Assembly (NCBI GenBank): GCA_964545875.1
Contig: CAZJHH010000002.1
Coordinates: 248,001 to 312,000, forward strand
DNA length: 64,000 nt
Origin: DAIPKP01 sp964545875
GTDB lineage: Bacteria > Synergistota > Synergistia > Synergistales > Aminiphilaceae
Direction of reading: 5' to 3'
Position 1 is the first letter of the stretch, and the number at the start of each line of letters is the position of its first letter. The translations under genes were made by a program, and so were the position numbers. Below the pieces are notes generated by a model. The model was not told where the DNA came from. It worked only from the letters and a program-made list of their open reading frames with translations, and did no database searches. Below are positions 1 through 6,652 of the stretch, in pieces.

Positions 1-126
1 CCATCCCTGAAGAGGCCGAAGATCTGAAAAATATCGCACTCCGAGAGAAGTGCGACAGTAGGGAGCAAAAAGTGCAAGAATTTTATCGAATTCAAAGATT
101 TGAAGTACCCGGGATGTGACAATCAA
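1..126 (-). CDS. mutS2: Endonuclease MutS2, N-terminal fragment (continues beyond the window)
   Basis: The frame is open from a TTG at 126 to the window edge and translates to about 42 residues. They begin (M)IVTSRVLQIFEFDKILAL and include the VLxxxEFxKI...LG pattern that opens MutS2 proteins. A Shine-Dalgarno GGGGGAG lies within the last codons of cvpA, 6-10 bases before the TTG, and the gap to the cvpA stop is only two bases, so the genes are probably translationally coupled. MutS2 is a MutS-like ATPase with a Smr nuclease domain that acts on recombination intermediates or collided ribosomes; those domains lie outside the window. The order zapA-cvpA-mutS2 is common in Firmicutes-like genomes and supports the call. 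The main uncertainty is the short length visible. Confidence 0.75.
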   Translation of the reverse strand, partial: MIVTSRVLQIFEFDKILALFAPYCRTSLGVRYFSDLRPLQGW

Positions 127-128
127 TT

Positions 129-719
129 TCATTCTCCCCCTTCATTCGGCGCGGGAGGAGCCTGCAGAGGAGAGAGAAGAGAAAAGGGAGATTCCTCGCT
201 GGAAGAACCCGTCGAGTCCCCGGGAAAAACCATACCGTGGGAATCCATGTATTCTGAAATATGAGGCCATATAACGGAGGCGACTCGCATGGAGCGGCTT
301 TCCACGAACCAGCTTTGGGTAAGGGGAAGACGTATCATGGTGCCCAGAACGAAAACGAGAAGAAGCAATGCGGTTCCCTTGACGAGTCCCGAAAGAATCC
401 CTCCCAGGCGATCCAGAGTACCGAGATAGGCGAACTTTACGATAAGGCGTATCATTCTGTAGATAAGGGAAGAACCCAGATTGATAGCTATAAATATGAC
501 TGCCATAATGATGATTGTCACCATGGAAAGCTTGTCAGGCGGTACGGATCCGCTCAACTGCTCCGCCGCGATGGGGCCGAGCTTCCATGCTAAAAAAATG
601 CCTCCGAAGAAGCCTATGAGGGAACAGATTTCTCCGGTGAGCCCTCGAAGAAATCCCTTTACTCCAAGATAGAGAAAAAGTACTGCAAAAAGACCGTCAA
701 AAAGATCCGCTCCGGACAT
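129..719 (-). CDS. cvpA: CvpA family inner-membrane protein
   Basis: The 196-residue protein has four hydrophobic segments (about residues 8-28, 30-48, 64-86 and 108-128) and a polar Ser/Pro-rich tail, the layout of the CvpA/colicin V production family. The segment FDGLFAVLFLYLGVKGFLRG matches the family N-terminus. Its molecular role is poorly defined; family members affect envelope stability and biofilm or colicin export. It lies between zapA and mutS2 with gaps of 9 and 2 bases, so all three are probably one transcript. The gene sits in the widespread zapA-cvpA-mutS2 cluster, which makes the assignment firm even though the function is not. Confidence 0.88.
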   Translation of the reverse strand: MSGADLFDGLFAVLFLYLGVKGFLRGLTGEICSLIGFFGGIFLAWKLGPIAAEQLSGSVPPDKLSMVTIIIMAVIFIAINLGSSLIYRMIRLIVKFAYLGTLDRLGGILSGLVKGTALLLLVFVLGTMIRLPLTQSWFVESRSMRVASVIWPHISEYMDSHGMVFPGDSTGSSSEESPFSLLSPLQAPPAPNEGGE

Positions 720-728
720 GATTTTTTC

Positions 729-983
729 CTACTCGTCATTTTCGAGAAAAGTGCTGCAATTTCTCGATATTTTATCCAGAGTATATGCGAGTTGAAGACA
801 AGCGAGAAGCATTTTTTCATCCTGCTTGGCTCCGGCAGGAAGAGTATTGATCTGTTCTTTTACGATTCCGGAAATTCTCGTAAAAGTAGCTTCATCCAGT
901 TTGGAGAGGATAGTGTACTCCCGTCCGAGAATATGAAGCGTATGTTTCTCCTGTCCCTGATCTTGCGTTACGTTTTTTTCCAT
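729..983 (-). CDS. zapA: Cell division protein ZapA
   Basis: The 84-residue protein carries the ZapA pattern: an N-terminal beta segment with LGREYTI followed by a long helix ending in LACLQLAYTLDKI. ZapA bundles FtsZ protofilaments and stabilises the Z-ring. A longer frame opens upstream to 1070, but the ATG at 983 is preceded by AAGGAG at a 7-base spacing. It also gives the length of short Gram-positive-type ZapA proteins, so I chose it. The upstream coiled-coil gene ends 79 bases before this start, and cvpA follows 9 bases downstream. Confidence 0.9.
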   Translation of the reverse strand: MEKNVTQDQGQEKHTLHILGREYTILSKLDEATFTRISGIVKEQINTLPAGAKQDEKMLLACLQLAYTLDKISRNCSTFLENDE

Positions 984-1062
984 AACCACGCTCCTTGGCT
1001 CGCCAAAAACACCGCTCCTCTCCCCCCGCAGTTCTTGGAAATACGGAGGGAGAGACAGGGAG

Positions 1063-1353
1063 TTACGCAAAGTTTCCCGTTTGGTTTATTTTCTCAAATC
1101 GTTCCACAAGGGTTTTGATTTTCTGCTCTATCTGACCCTGTTCCTTCAGGAGGTGCATGGCTTCCCGCTCCTTGGTTTCCAAAAGGCGCTGCTGCTCCTT
1201 GCGAAGGCGAATAAGCTCCAGATCTTTTTCCTGAATGGTTTTTTCGTAAGTCTCTATTTGATGCAGAAACTCCTGACGCTCCTTGCGGAGATGGTTCATT
1301 TTTTCAAGAGCTTTTTCAACGACCTGTTCCATTTCCTTAAGCTGCGTGTGCAT
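1063..1353 (-). CDS. Small coiled-coil protein of unknown function
   Basis: The 96-residue protein is almost entirely charged heptad-like sequence rich in Glu, Lys, Leu and Gln, predicted as one long coiled coil with no membrane segment or cysteine. The ATG at 1353 has a strong AGGAGG 8 bases upstream; an upstream in-frame ATG lacks one. It lies between pheT (30 bases away) and zapA. The position next to zapA and the ZapB-like size make a division-associated coiled coil (ZapB or SlyX type) possible. There is no diagnostic motif, so this is only a suggestion from context. Confidence 0.7.
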   Translation of the reverse strand: MHTQLKEMEQVVEKALEKMNHLRKERQEFLHQIETYEKTIQEKDLELIRLRKEQQRLLETKEREAMHLLKEQGQIEQKIKTLVERFEKINQTGNFA

Positions 1354-1383
1354 ATGAATTCCTCCAGGCACGTGGTTTTCTTC

Positions 1384-3768
1384 TTAGCGAAGAATGTATC
1401 CCGAAGATTCCAAATTTTTGCGCAGATGGACATGCTGCCGATCCACCTCTTCGTCGCTCAGGGTTTTCTCCGGGTGGCGATACAAGATGGAAAAGGAAAT
1501 GCTTCGCTTCCCCGAAGGAATGCCCTCTCCTTCGTAGACATCGAAAAGCAGAACGCTCTGGGCGTTTTCCCCTTTAAGAGTCTCGATTTTTTCCAACACC
1601 TCGGATGCCGCCATATTTCTGGCGTCCACGAGAAGCGAAATATCCCTGTACACGCCAGGGTAACGTGCGGTATATCCGAAGGCCTTCTTCGGAGAATCAA
1701 GAAGAGGAGCCATCTCAATCTCGAAGGCGTATACGGGAGCGCCGAGATCGAAAGCGTTTTCTATGCGAGGCTTGAGTCGGGCAATATAGCCTATGGGAGT
1801 GTCTCCAAGATAGATATGCCCCGTCTGCCCCTTGTGCCCGAAGGGCTCCTGGGCCTGCCTGAGGGAAACATGGGCATTGGCGCTCTGGCAAAGAGCAAGG
1901 AGATCGCCCTTGATTCGGTAGAAAGTTTCCTCGTCCTGAAGGAGGTTTTTGCGTTTTCCCGCATAGACGATACCCCCCATAAAAGGTGGCTCTACGTGAT
2001 TTTCTCCGGATCGCAGAAAGACTCTACCCGATTCAAACATGCGGATAGGATCTTTCCATCCTCCCCGAACGTTCTTTACGAGGCTCTGAAGGAGTCCCGG
2101 GAGAAGAAAGGTACGCATACAGGAAAGTTCACTGCTTATGGGGTTCATCACCTTAATGGGATGGTTTCTCGGATCCTCTTCCGGAAGAAGCAGAGCCTGA
2201 AACATATCCGGAGCCACGAAACTATAGGTGATGACTTCGGAATATCCTCTGCCCATGGCTACTTCCCGGAAACGGGAAACCTGTGCCATTTCGGGAGTCA
2301 TGCTTCCCGGCGCATGGAGGTTCGAGGGAATTCTGGAGGGGATGTGGTTGTATCCCTCCACCCTTCCCACTTCCTCTATGAGATCCTCCTCTATGGAAAC
2401 ATCCAGGCGTTCTTTAGGAACAAGATAGGTTCGTCCCTCTTCGGAACGTTCCATCTCGCGAAAACCCAAACGTTCCAGAATGGCTCCTGCGTCATCCATG
2501 CGCTGATGCAGGAGAATTCGCTGCATTTTTTTTCTTGTCAGTGTAACCTGAACCGGTTCGGAACAGGGGATCCCTGCGGCGTGTACCCGGTATCCTCCCT
2601 CTCCGGCTTGCCACGTTTGAAGAAGATGCAGACAGTAGTGCAATCCGAGAAGTGCCTTTTCCCGGTTCACTCCCCGGGCGTTTCGATAGGAGGCCTCGGA
2701 GTGAAGCCCCATCCTCCGGGAGGTGGCTCCCACCATTTCACGATTGAAAATCGCCGATTCCAGGGCAAGAATTCTGGTGGAATTCCGGATTTCGGTGCTC
2801 TCTCCCCCCATGACTCCTGCAAGACCCACGGGAAGATTGCCGCTGGTAATGCAAAGGTCTTCGGGGGAAAGAATCCGTTCTTTTCCATCCAGAGTCTTCA
2901 GGCGTTCACCGTCCCGGGCGGTTCTTACGGTGATTTCCTTTTCCGGAAGAAGATCCGCATCGTAGGCATGCAAAGGCTGTCCCAGGGCAAGCATGGCGAG
3001 ATTGGTGGCATCCACTACGTTGCTGATGGGGCGAATGCCGTGTTTTACCAAGCAAATTTGGGCTTCCAAAGGGGAGGGAGCGATAACGAGATTTGTAAGA
3101 AGCCCTAAAGCAAAGTAGGGGCAAAGATGATCTCTTTGAGATATGCCCTTGAAGAAAAAGGGCCATTCCCGATCTCCTTCGGCATATTCTTCGAGAGACA
3201 CAAGGGAACTTTCTTCTATAATCCCCCGGGCTTCTCGGGCCATGCCGAGCATGCTTAGAAGATCTCCCCGATTCGGAGTGATGGAAACATCCAAAATAAA
3301 ATCATCCAGTTCGAAATGTTTCTTAAAATCTACCCCTAAAGGAGTTTCTTCAGGAAGAATGAATATGCCATGCTCCTTCTCCAACTCCGGCAGCCCCAGC
3401 TCCTGTGCGGAAAGAAGCATTCCCTCCGAGGCCAGGGAACCAAATTCTCGAATTCCGAGAACATCCCCGCCGGGAAGAACGGATCCCGAAGGACCATAAG
3501 GAACCATTTGTCCTTCCCGTACGTTCTTTGCCGCGGTGATGCAGGATGCTTCGCCTTTTCCCGTGTCGAGAGAGACCACTTTCCAAGAGGATTTTTCGGG
3601 ATGCTCCCTTATGGAGAGTATGCGGGAGGTCAAAACTCCCCGGAGATCCTTCCAGGGTTCGCGGATCTCCTCTATCTCACTTCCCGTGAGGGTCATGCGT
3701 TCGGCAAACGTCTGTACATTTGCGGAAAGATGCACGAACCGGGAGAGCCATTTCCAGGAAACAAGCAT
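1384..3768 (-). CDS. pheT: Phenylalanine--tRNA ligase beta subunit
   Basis: At 794 residues this is the normal length for bacterial PheT. It has the N-terminal tRNA-binding OB fold (about residues 40-150, RILSIREHPEKSSWKVVSLD), the B3/B4 editing region, the B5 domain (SIEEDLIEEVGRVEGYN), a catalytic-like core and a C-terminal ferredoxin-fold anticodon-binding domain (FGYTARYPGVYRDISLLVD). The subunit forms the alpha2-beta2 enzyme that charges tRNA-Phe and edits Tyr-tRNA-Phe. It starts two bases after the pheS stop, so the two are co-transcribed and probably coupled. Confidence 0.98.
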   Translation of the reverse strand: MLVSWKWLSRFVHLSANVQTFAERMTLTGSEIEEIREPWKDLRGVLTSRILSIREHPEKSSWKVVSLDTGKGEASCITAAKNVREGQMVPYGPSGSVLPGGDVLGIREFGSLASEGMLLSAQELGLPELEKEHGIFILPEETPLGVDFKKHFELDDFILDVSITPNRGDLLSMLGMAREARGIIEESSLVSLEEYAEGDREWPFFFKGISQRDHLCPYFALGLLTNLVIAPSPLEAQICLVKHGIRPISNVVDATNLAMLALGQPLHAYDADLLPEKEITVRTARDGERLKTLDGKERILSPEDLCITSGNLPVGLAGVMGGESTEIRNSTRILALESAIFNREMVGATSRRMGLHSEASYRNARGVNREKALLGLHYCLHLLQTWQAGEGGYRVHAAGIPCSEPVQVTLTRKKMQRILLHQRMDDAGAILERLGFREMERSEEGRTYLVPKERLDVSIEEDLIEEVGRVEGYNHIPSRIPSNLHAPGSMTPEMAQVSRFREVAMGRGYSEVITYSFVAPDMFQALLLPEEDPRNHPIKVMNPISSELSCMRTFLLPGLLQSLVKNVRGGWKDPIRMFESGRVFLRSGENHVEPPFMGGIVYAGKRKNLLQDEETFYRIKGDLLALCQSANAHVSLRQAQEPFGHKGQTGHIYLGDTPIGYIARLKPRIENAFDLGAPVYAFEIEMAPLLDSPKKAFGYTARYPGVYRDISLLVDARNMAASEVLEKIETLKGENAQSVLLFDVYEGEGIPSGKRSISFSILYRHPEKTLSDEEVDRQHVHLRKNLESSGYILR

Positions 3769-3770
3769 AA

Positions 3771-4808
3771 TTATCCCATCCTCCCTTGAGTCAGGAAGCC
3801 CATATCTCCTTCGAAAAGGAGACGCAGATCTCCGATTTCGTATTTTAGCATGGCAATGCGATCGAGCCCCATGCCCCAGGCAAAGCCGTTATATTTCTCG
3901 GGATCTATTCCCCCATATCGAAGAACGTTGGGATGCACCATGCCAAGCCCGCATATCTCCAGCCACCCTGTACCCTTGCAAACTCTACAGGCTCTGTCTT
4001 TGCCTCCGCAGATAACGCAGGAGATGTCCATTTCGAGAGAGGGCTCCGTGAAGGGGAAGTAGCTTGCTCTATAGCGCACGTTCAGGGAGCGTCCGAAAAT
4101 TTCCCGCGCAAAAATGTCCAGGCATCCCTTGAGATCTGCCACGGAAATATCTTCATCCACGATAAGCCCCTCAAGCTGATTGAACATGGGCGAATGGGTG
4201 GGATCGCTATCCCTGCGGAAAACCCGGCCGGGACAGACTATTCTCAAGGGAGCCCCCAACTGTCTCATGGTACGGACCTGGGCCGGAGATGTATGAGTGC
4301 GGAGAAGCATGCCCTGTTCTACATAAAAGGTGTCTTGCATATCCCGGGCCGGGTGAGACGGAGGAATATTGAGGGCTTCAAAGTTATGAAAATCATCCTC
4401 AATTTCCGGCCCCGATGCCACGGTAAAGCCAAGTCCCGCAAAAATCTGCACCACATCCAAGGTAACCTGTACCACCGGGTGAAAGCTCCCCCAGCCTCGG
4501 GAAGACTCGGGAAGCGTCACATCTAGAAATTCCTCGATTTCCTGTTTTTCAAGCTCCGCTCCTTCAAGATCTTTCTTTTTCTGCTCATAAAGACCTTCGC
4601 ATTCATCCCTAAGAATATTGATGTTTTTTCCGTAAGAAGGCCTTTCTTCGGGAGGAAGAGAGCCGAGGTTTTTCATAAGCCGCGTGATTTCTCCCTTTTT
4701 TCCGAGAAAACGATTTTTAACTTCTTGAAGAGTCTCCATAGAAAGGGCACCTTCAAGAGTTTTCAGAAACTCTTCTCGAACTACCTTCATGTGCTCTAGC
4801 GCATCCAT
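3771..4808 (-). CDS. pheS: Phenylalanine--tRNA ligase alpha subunit
   Basis: The 345-residue class II synthetase catalytic subunit has an N-terminal coiled-coil arm (residues 1-90). The catalytic core carries motif 2 (CPGRVFRRDSDPTHSPMFNQ) and motif 3 (GFAWGMGLDRIAMLKYEI). Two CxxC pairs (CVICGG and CRVCKG) precede the conserved GTGWLEI, as in many bacterial PheS proteins. It activates Phe and transfers it to tRNA-Phe together with PheT. GAGGGGG 9 bases before the ATG supports this start. The 130 bases upstream hold a candidate Phe-rich leader ORF and a TATAAT box. Confidence 0.98.
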   Translation of the reverse strand: MDALEHMKVVREEFLKTLEGALSMETLQEVKNRFLGKKGEITRLMKNLGSLPPEERPSYGKNINILRDECEGLYEQKKKDLEGAELEKQEIEEFLDVTLPESSRGWGSFHPVVQVTLDVVQIFAGLGFTVASGPEIEDDFHNFEALNIPPSHPARDMQDTFYVEQGMLLRTHTSPAQVRTMRQLGAPLRIVCPGRVFRRDSDPTHSPMFNQLEGLIVDEDISVADLKGCLDIFAREIFGRSLNVRYRASYFPFTEPSLEMDISCVICGGKDRACRVCKGTGWLEICGLGMVHPNVLRYGGIDPEKYNGFAWGMGLDRIAMLKYEIGDLRLLFEGDMGFLTQGRMG

Positions 4809-4830
4809 GAACTAAATCCCCCTCATCTCA

Positions 4831-4905
4831 TCAGGGTTTTGAAGCCATACCTTTGCTTTTTCGCCTTCGAAAAAAGAGTGCTGTATATTCCGATCGAAAG
4901 AACAT
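4831..4905 (-). CDS. Candidate Phe-containing leader peptide upstream of pheS
   Basis: A 24-codon ORF starts at an ATG preceded by AGAGGTG (5-base spacing) and stops 22 bases before pheS. It begins MFFRSEYTALFF, so four of its first twelve codons are Phe. A Phe-rich leader is what a phenylalanyl-tRNA-sensing attenuator would need, as known for pheST of Escherichia coli (PheM). Against this, I see no clear intrinsic terminator between the ORF and pheS. The region is T-rich, which raises Phe codons by chance. I regard it as plausible but unproven. Confidence 0.3.
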   Translation of the reverse strand: MFFRSEYTALFFRRRKSKGMASKP

Positions 4906-4939
4906 GACTTCACCTCTTGATATACCAAAGAACGATGGT

Positions 4940-4945
4940 ATTATA
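4940..4945 (-). promoter_or_regulatory. Candidate -10 box for pheST
   Basis: A perfect TATAAT on the minus strand lies about 130 bases before pheS and 35 bases before the candidate leader ORF. No good -35 hexamer lies at 16-18 bases, so the promoter assignment is moderate. Confidence 0.4.
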
Positions 4946-5161
4946 CGTGTTTCTGAAATTCAATTCCACCAAAGCTTTTTCTCTTATGGCAAAAGAAATT
5001 TTCCGAAGTTCTTCCGGGAAGTTCTACCGAGAAATGCGAGAATATTTCTTTCCGCCATCTCTCTCGACAAAGGAATTTTTCTTTGCTCCAAAGTTTTTCT
5101 GCGTGCAATCAAAAAGCTTTCGCATAAAAAACGACTGAAGCCGGAGAACGCAACGGAGGAT
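4946..5161. other. AT-rich intergenic stretch
   Basis: This region lies between the pheS promoter area and the rplT terminator. I see no coding pattern, repeat or structured RNA in it. Confidence 0.5.
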
Positions 5162-5198
5162 AAAAAAAGGCTCCTGCCCATATGTATCAGCAGGAACC
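5162..5198 (-). terminator. Intrinsic terminator after rplT
   Basis: On the minus strand GGTTCCTGC pairs with GCAGGAGCC (9 bp, one G-U) around an 11-12 base loop and is followed by seven T residues. It begins 28 bases after the rplT stop and ends the infC-rpmI-rplT transcript. Confidence 0.9.
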
Positions 5199-5226
5199 TA
5201 TGCTATCTCTCGCCTATATGCAACTG

Positions 5227-5589
5227 CTATTTCCGGGCAAGCGCACTCTTCGCAGTTTCCACCAGCTGAACGAATGCGGGCATGTCGTTTACGGCGATAT
5301 CCGCGAGCATTTTTCGGTTGATTTCGACCCCCGCCTTTTTCAGTCCGTCAATCATGGAACTGTAGGTGGTGCCATTCATGCGAGCCGCTGCATTGATTCG
5401 CACGACCCAGAGCTTGCGGTATTCCCGCTTTTTCGTCTTCCGGTCCCGGTAGGCGTTGGTAAGGGACTTCAGAAAAGCTTCCCGAGCTCTCCGATACACA
5501 TTCTTTTTACGGCCAAAATACCCCTTGGTAATGGAAAACAACTTCTTGCGTTTTCTATCGCTTGCGCTTCCGCCTTTAACCCTCGGCAT
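5227..5589 (-). CDS. rplT: 50S ribosomal protein L20
   Basis: The 120-residue basic protein opens MPRVKGGSASDRKRKKLF and contains RDRKTKKREYRKLWVVRINA, the hallmark of bacterial L20. L20 binds 23S rRNA early in 50S assembly and in many bacteria represses its own operon by binding the infC leader. It is the last gene of infC-rpmI-rplT, 58 bases after rpmI, and is followed by a strong terminator. Confidence 0.98.
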   Translation of the reverse strand: MPRVKGGSASDRKRKKLFSITKGYFGRKKNVYRRAREAFLKSLTNAYRDRKTKKREYRKLWVVRINAAARMNGTTYSSMIDGLKKAGVEINRKMLADIAVNDMPAFVQLVETAKSALARK

Positions 5590-5647
5590 GGCTTGTCACT
5601 CCTTCACAAACTATAAATGATCTCAGAACCTGAAATATGTCCCGTGC

Positions 5648-5845
5648 CTATGCGTAAGGCAACATTTCCTTGATGTTGCGAGCCTGGCTTGTCCCTAAAA
5701 CTCCAAGCTCCTTCAGGCGGCGCAAGCGTTTGGCGTTCTTATTGCGCATACGGTGTCTCCGTCCGACCTTTGTATATGCAACCTTTCCCCCTCCGGTAAC
5801 CCGAAAACGCTTTTTCGTTCCGGAGTGAGTTTTCTGCTTTGGCAT
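5648..5845 (-). CDS. rpmI: 50S ribosomal protein L35
   Basis: The 65-residue very basic protein begins MPKQKTHSGTKKRFRVTGGG and has HRMRNKNAKRLRRL, typical of L35 in length and sequence. It lies between infC and rplT in the conserved infC-rpmI-rplT operon, with GGAGGGATTTCC in front of the ATG. Confidence 0.97.
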   Translation of the reverse strand: MPKQKTHSGTKKRFRVTGGGKVAYTKVGRRHRMRNKNAKRLRRLKELGVLGTSQARNIKEMLPYA

Positions 5846-5918
5846 GGAAATCCCTCCTAAAAATTTTCTTTCCCCGAAGTTTCCAAAAAAGGCAATCTTC
5901 GTGCCGAAAGATAAAAAT

Positions 5919-6470
5919 CTATTCTTTTTCCCCGGATTTCAAAGGCTTCTTGGGGATAGGAACAAGCATCATTCGCATAAAGCGCCCCTCCATGCGGGGC
6001 TGCATCTCGACAGTGGCAATCTCTTCACAATCCTTTGCCACTTTTGCGAGAACTTCTTTACCTTTATCCAGAAAAGCCATTTCCCTTCCGCGGAAAAACA
6101 CGGAAACCTTTACCCGGTGCCCCGCATCGAGGAAGCCCTTTATGGCCTTCGTTTTGAAATTATAATCGTGGACATCAATTTTCGGACGCATCTTCATTTC
6201 TTTGATGGTTTGAACCTTCTGTTTTTTCCGGGCGTCCTTGTCTTTCTTCTGCAACTGGTACTTATACTTTCCGTAATCAAGAATCCGACACACGGGGGGC
6301 GAGGCTTGAGGAGCAACCTCCACCAAATCATAGCCTCTCTCTTCCGAGAGTTCCAGCGCCTTTTCCGTGGGCACCACGCCCAGTTTCACCCCTTGGTCAT
6401 CAATGAGAAGAACCTCAGGACACCGAATCTCTTCGTTGATACGAGGTTCGTCATTAGGTTTCTTAGCGAT
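5919..6470 (-). CDS. infC: Translation initiation factor IF-3 with apparent AUC start codon
   Basis: IF-3 blocks premature subunit joining and proofreads the start codon. The N domain (PNDEPRINEEIRCPEVLLID...KLGVVPTEKALELS), linker and C domain (KTIKEMKMRPKID-like region) are complete. The first in-frame ATG/GTG/TTG would delete the conserved NDEPRINEEIR segment. The frame is open back to an ATC at 6470 that lies 8 bases after GGAGGT; further upstream is a stop. Translation from it gives 183 residues, (I)AKKPNDEPRINEE..., the normal IF-3 N-terminus. Rare AUU/AUC starts are known for infC elsewhere and let IF-3 repress its own synthesis. A strong terminator sits just upstream, indicating attenuation. 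Confidence 0.93.
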   Translation of the reverse strand: MAKKPNDEPRINEEIRCPEVLLIDDQGVKLGVVPTEKALELSEERGYDLVEVAPQASPPVCRILDYGKYKYQLQKKDKDARKKQKVQTIKEMKMRPKIDVHDYNFKTKAIKGFLDAGHRVKVSVFFRGREMAFLDKGKEVLAKVAKDCEEIATVEMQPRMEGRFMRMMLVPIPKKPLKSGEKE

Positions 6471-6494
6471 AACAGCTCACCTCCACATAAAAAT

Positions 6495-6519
6495 AAAAAA
6501 AGGGGCTACGCCCCTTTTT
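6495..6519 (-). terminator. Intrinsic terminator/attenuator immediately before infC
   Basis: On the minus strand AAAAAGGGGC pairs with GCCCCTTTTT around a tri- or tetraloop and is followed by a T-rich run. The T-run abuts the infC Shine-Dalgarno, so no promoter fits between the hairpin and infC. It may therefore act as a conditional attenuator of infC-rpmI-rplT as well as ending thrS transcription. Confidence 0.85.
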
Positions 6520-6652
6520 GATGTACAACACAACAATTGCATCTTGTTTGTGAGTACCAGGCAGCGTTCTTACCAACTGGTGAGGGCCAAGCCCTGCTTG
6601 TTTGTCTGTTTCCCCGTAGAGAGCGACGTTTATAACACGCTCCAAGAGGGCA
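6520..6652 (-). promoter_or_regulatory. Probable leader RNA of the infC-rpmI-rplT operon
   Basis: The 133 bases between thrS and the attenuator contain an extended -10 element, TGTTATAAA (6637-6629), just after the thrS stop. Downstream are inverted repeats such as GGGC-TTG-GCCC and ACCAG...CTGGT before the terminator. In other bacteria this position holds an L20-responsive leader. I infer a similar role from position only. Confidence 0.45.

Noticed and set aside
1081..3108. 675-codon plus-strand ORF opposite pheT
   Set aside because: It is a shadow of pheT from its codon usage; there is no domain, ribosome site or neighbour support. pheT is certain.
6480..6560. Possible leader peptide MQLLCCTSKRG before infC
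   Set aside because: It has no Shine-Dalgarno and its codons overlap the terminator hairpin, so it is not credible as an attenuator peptide.
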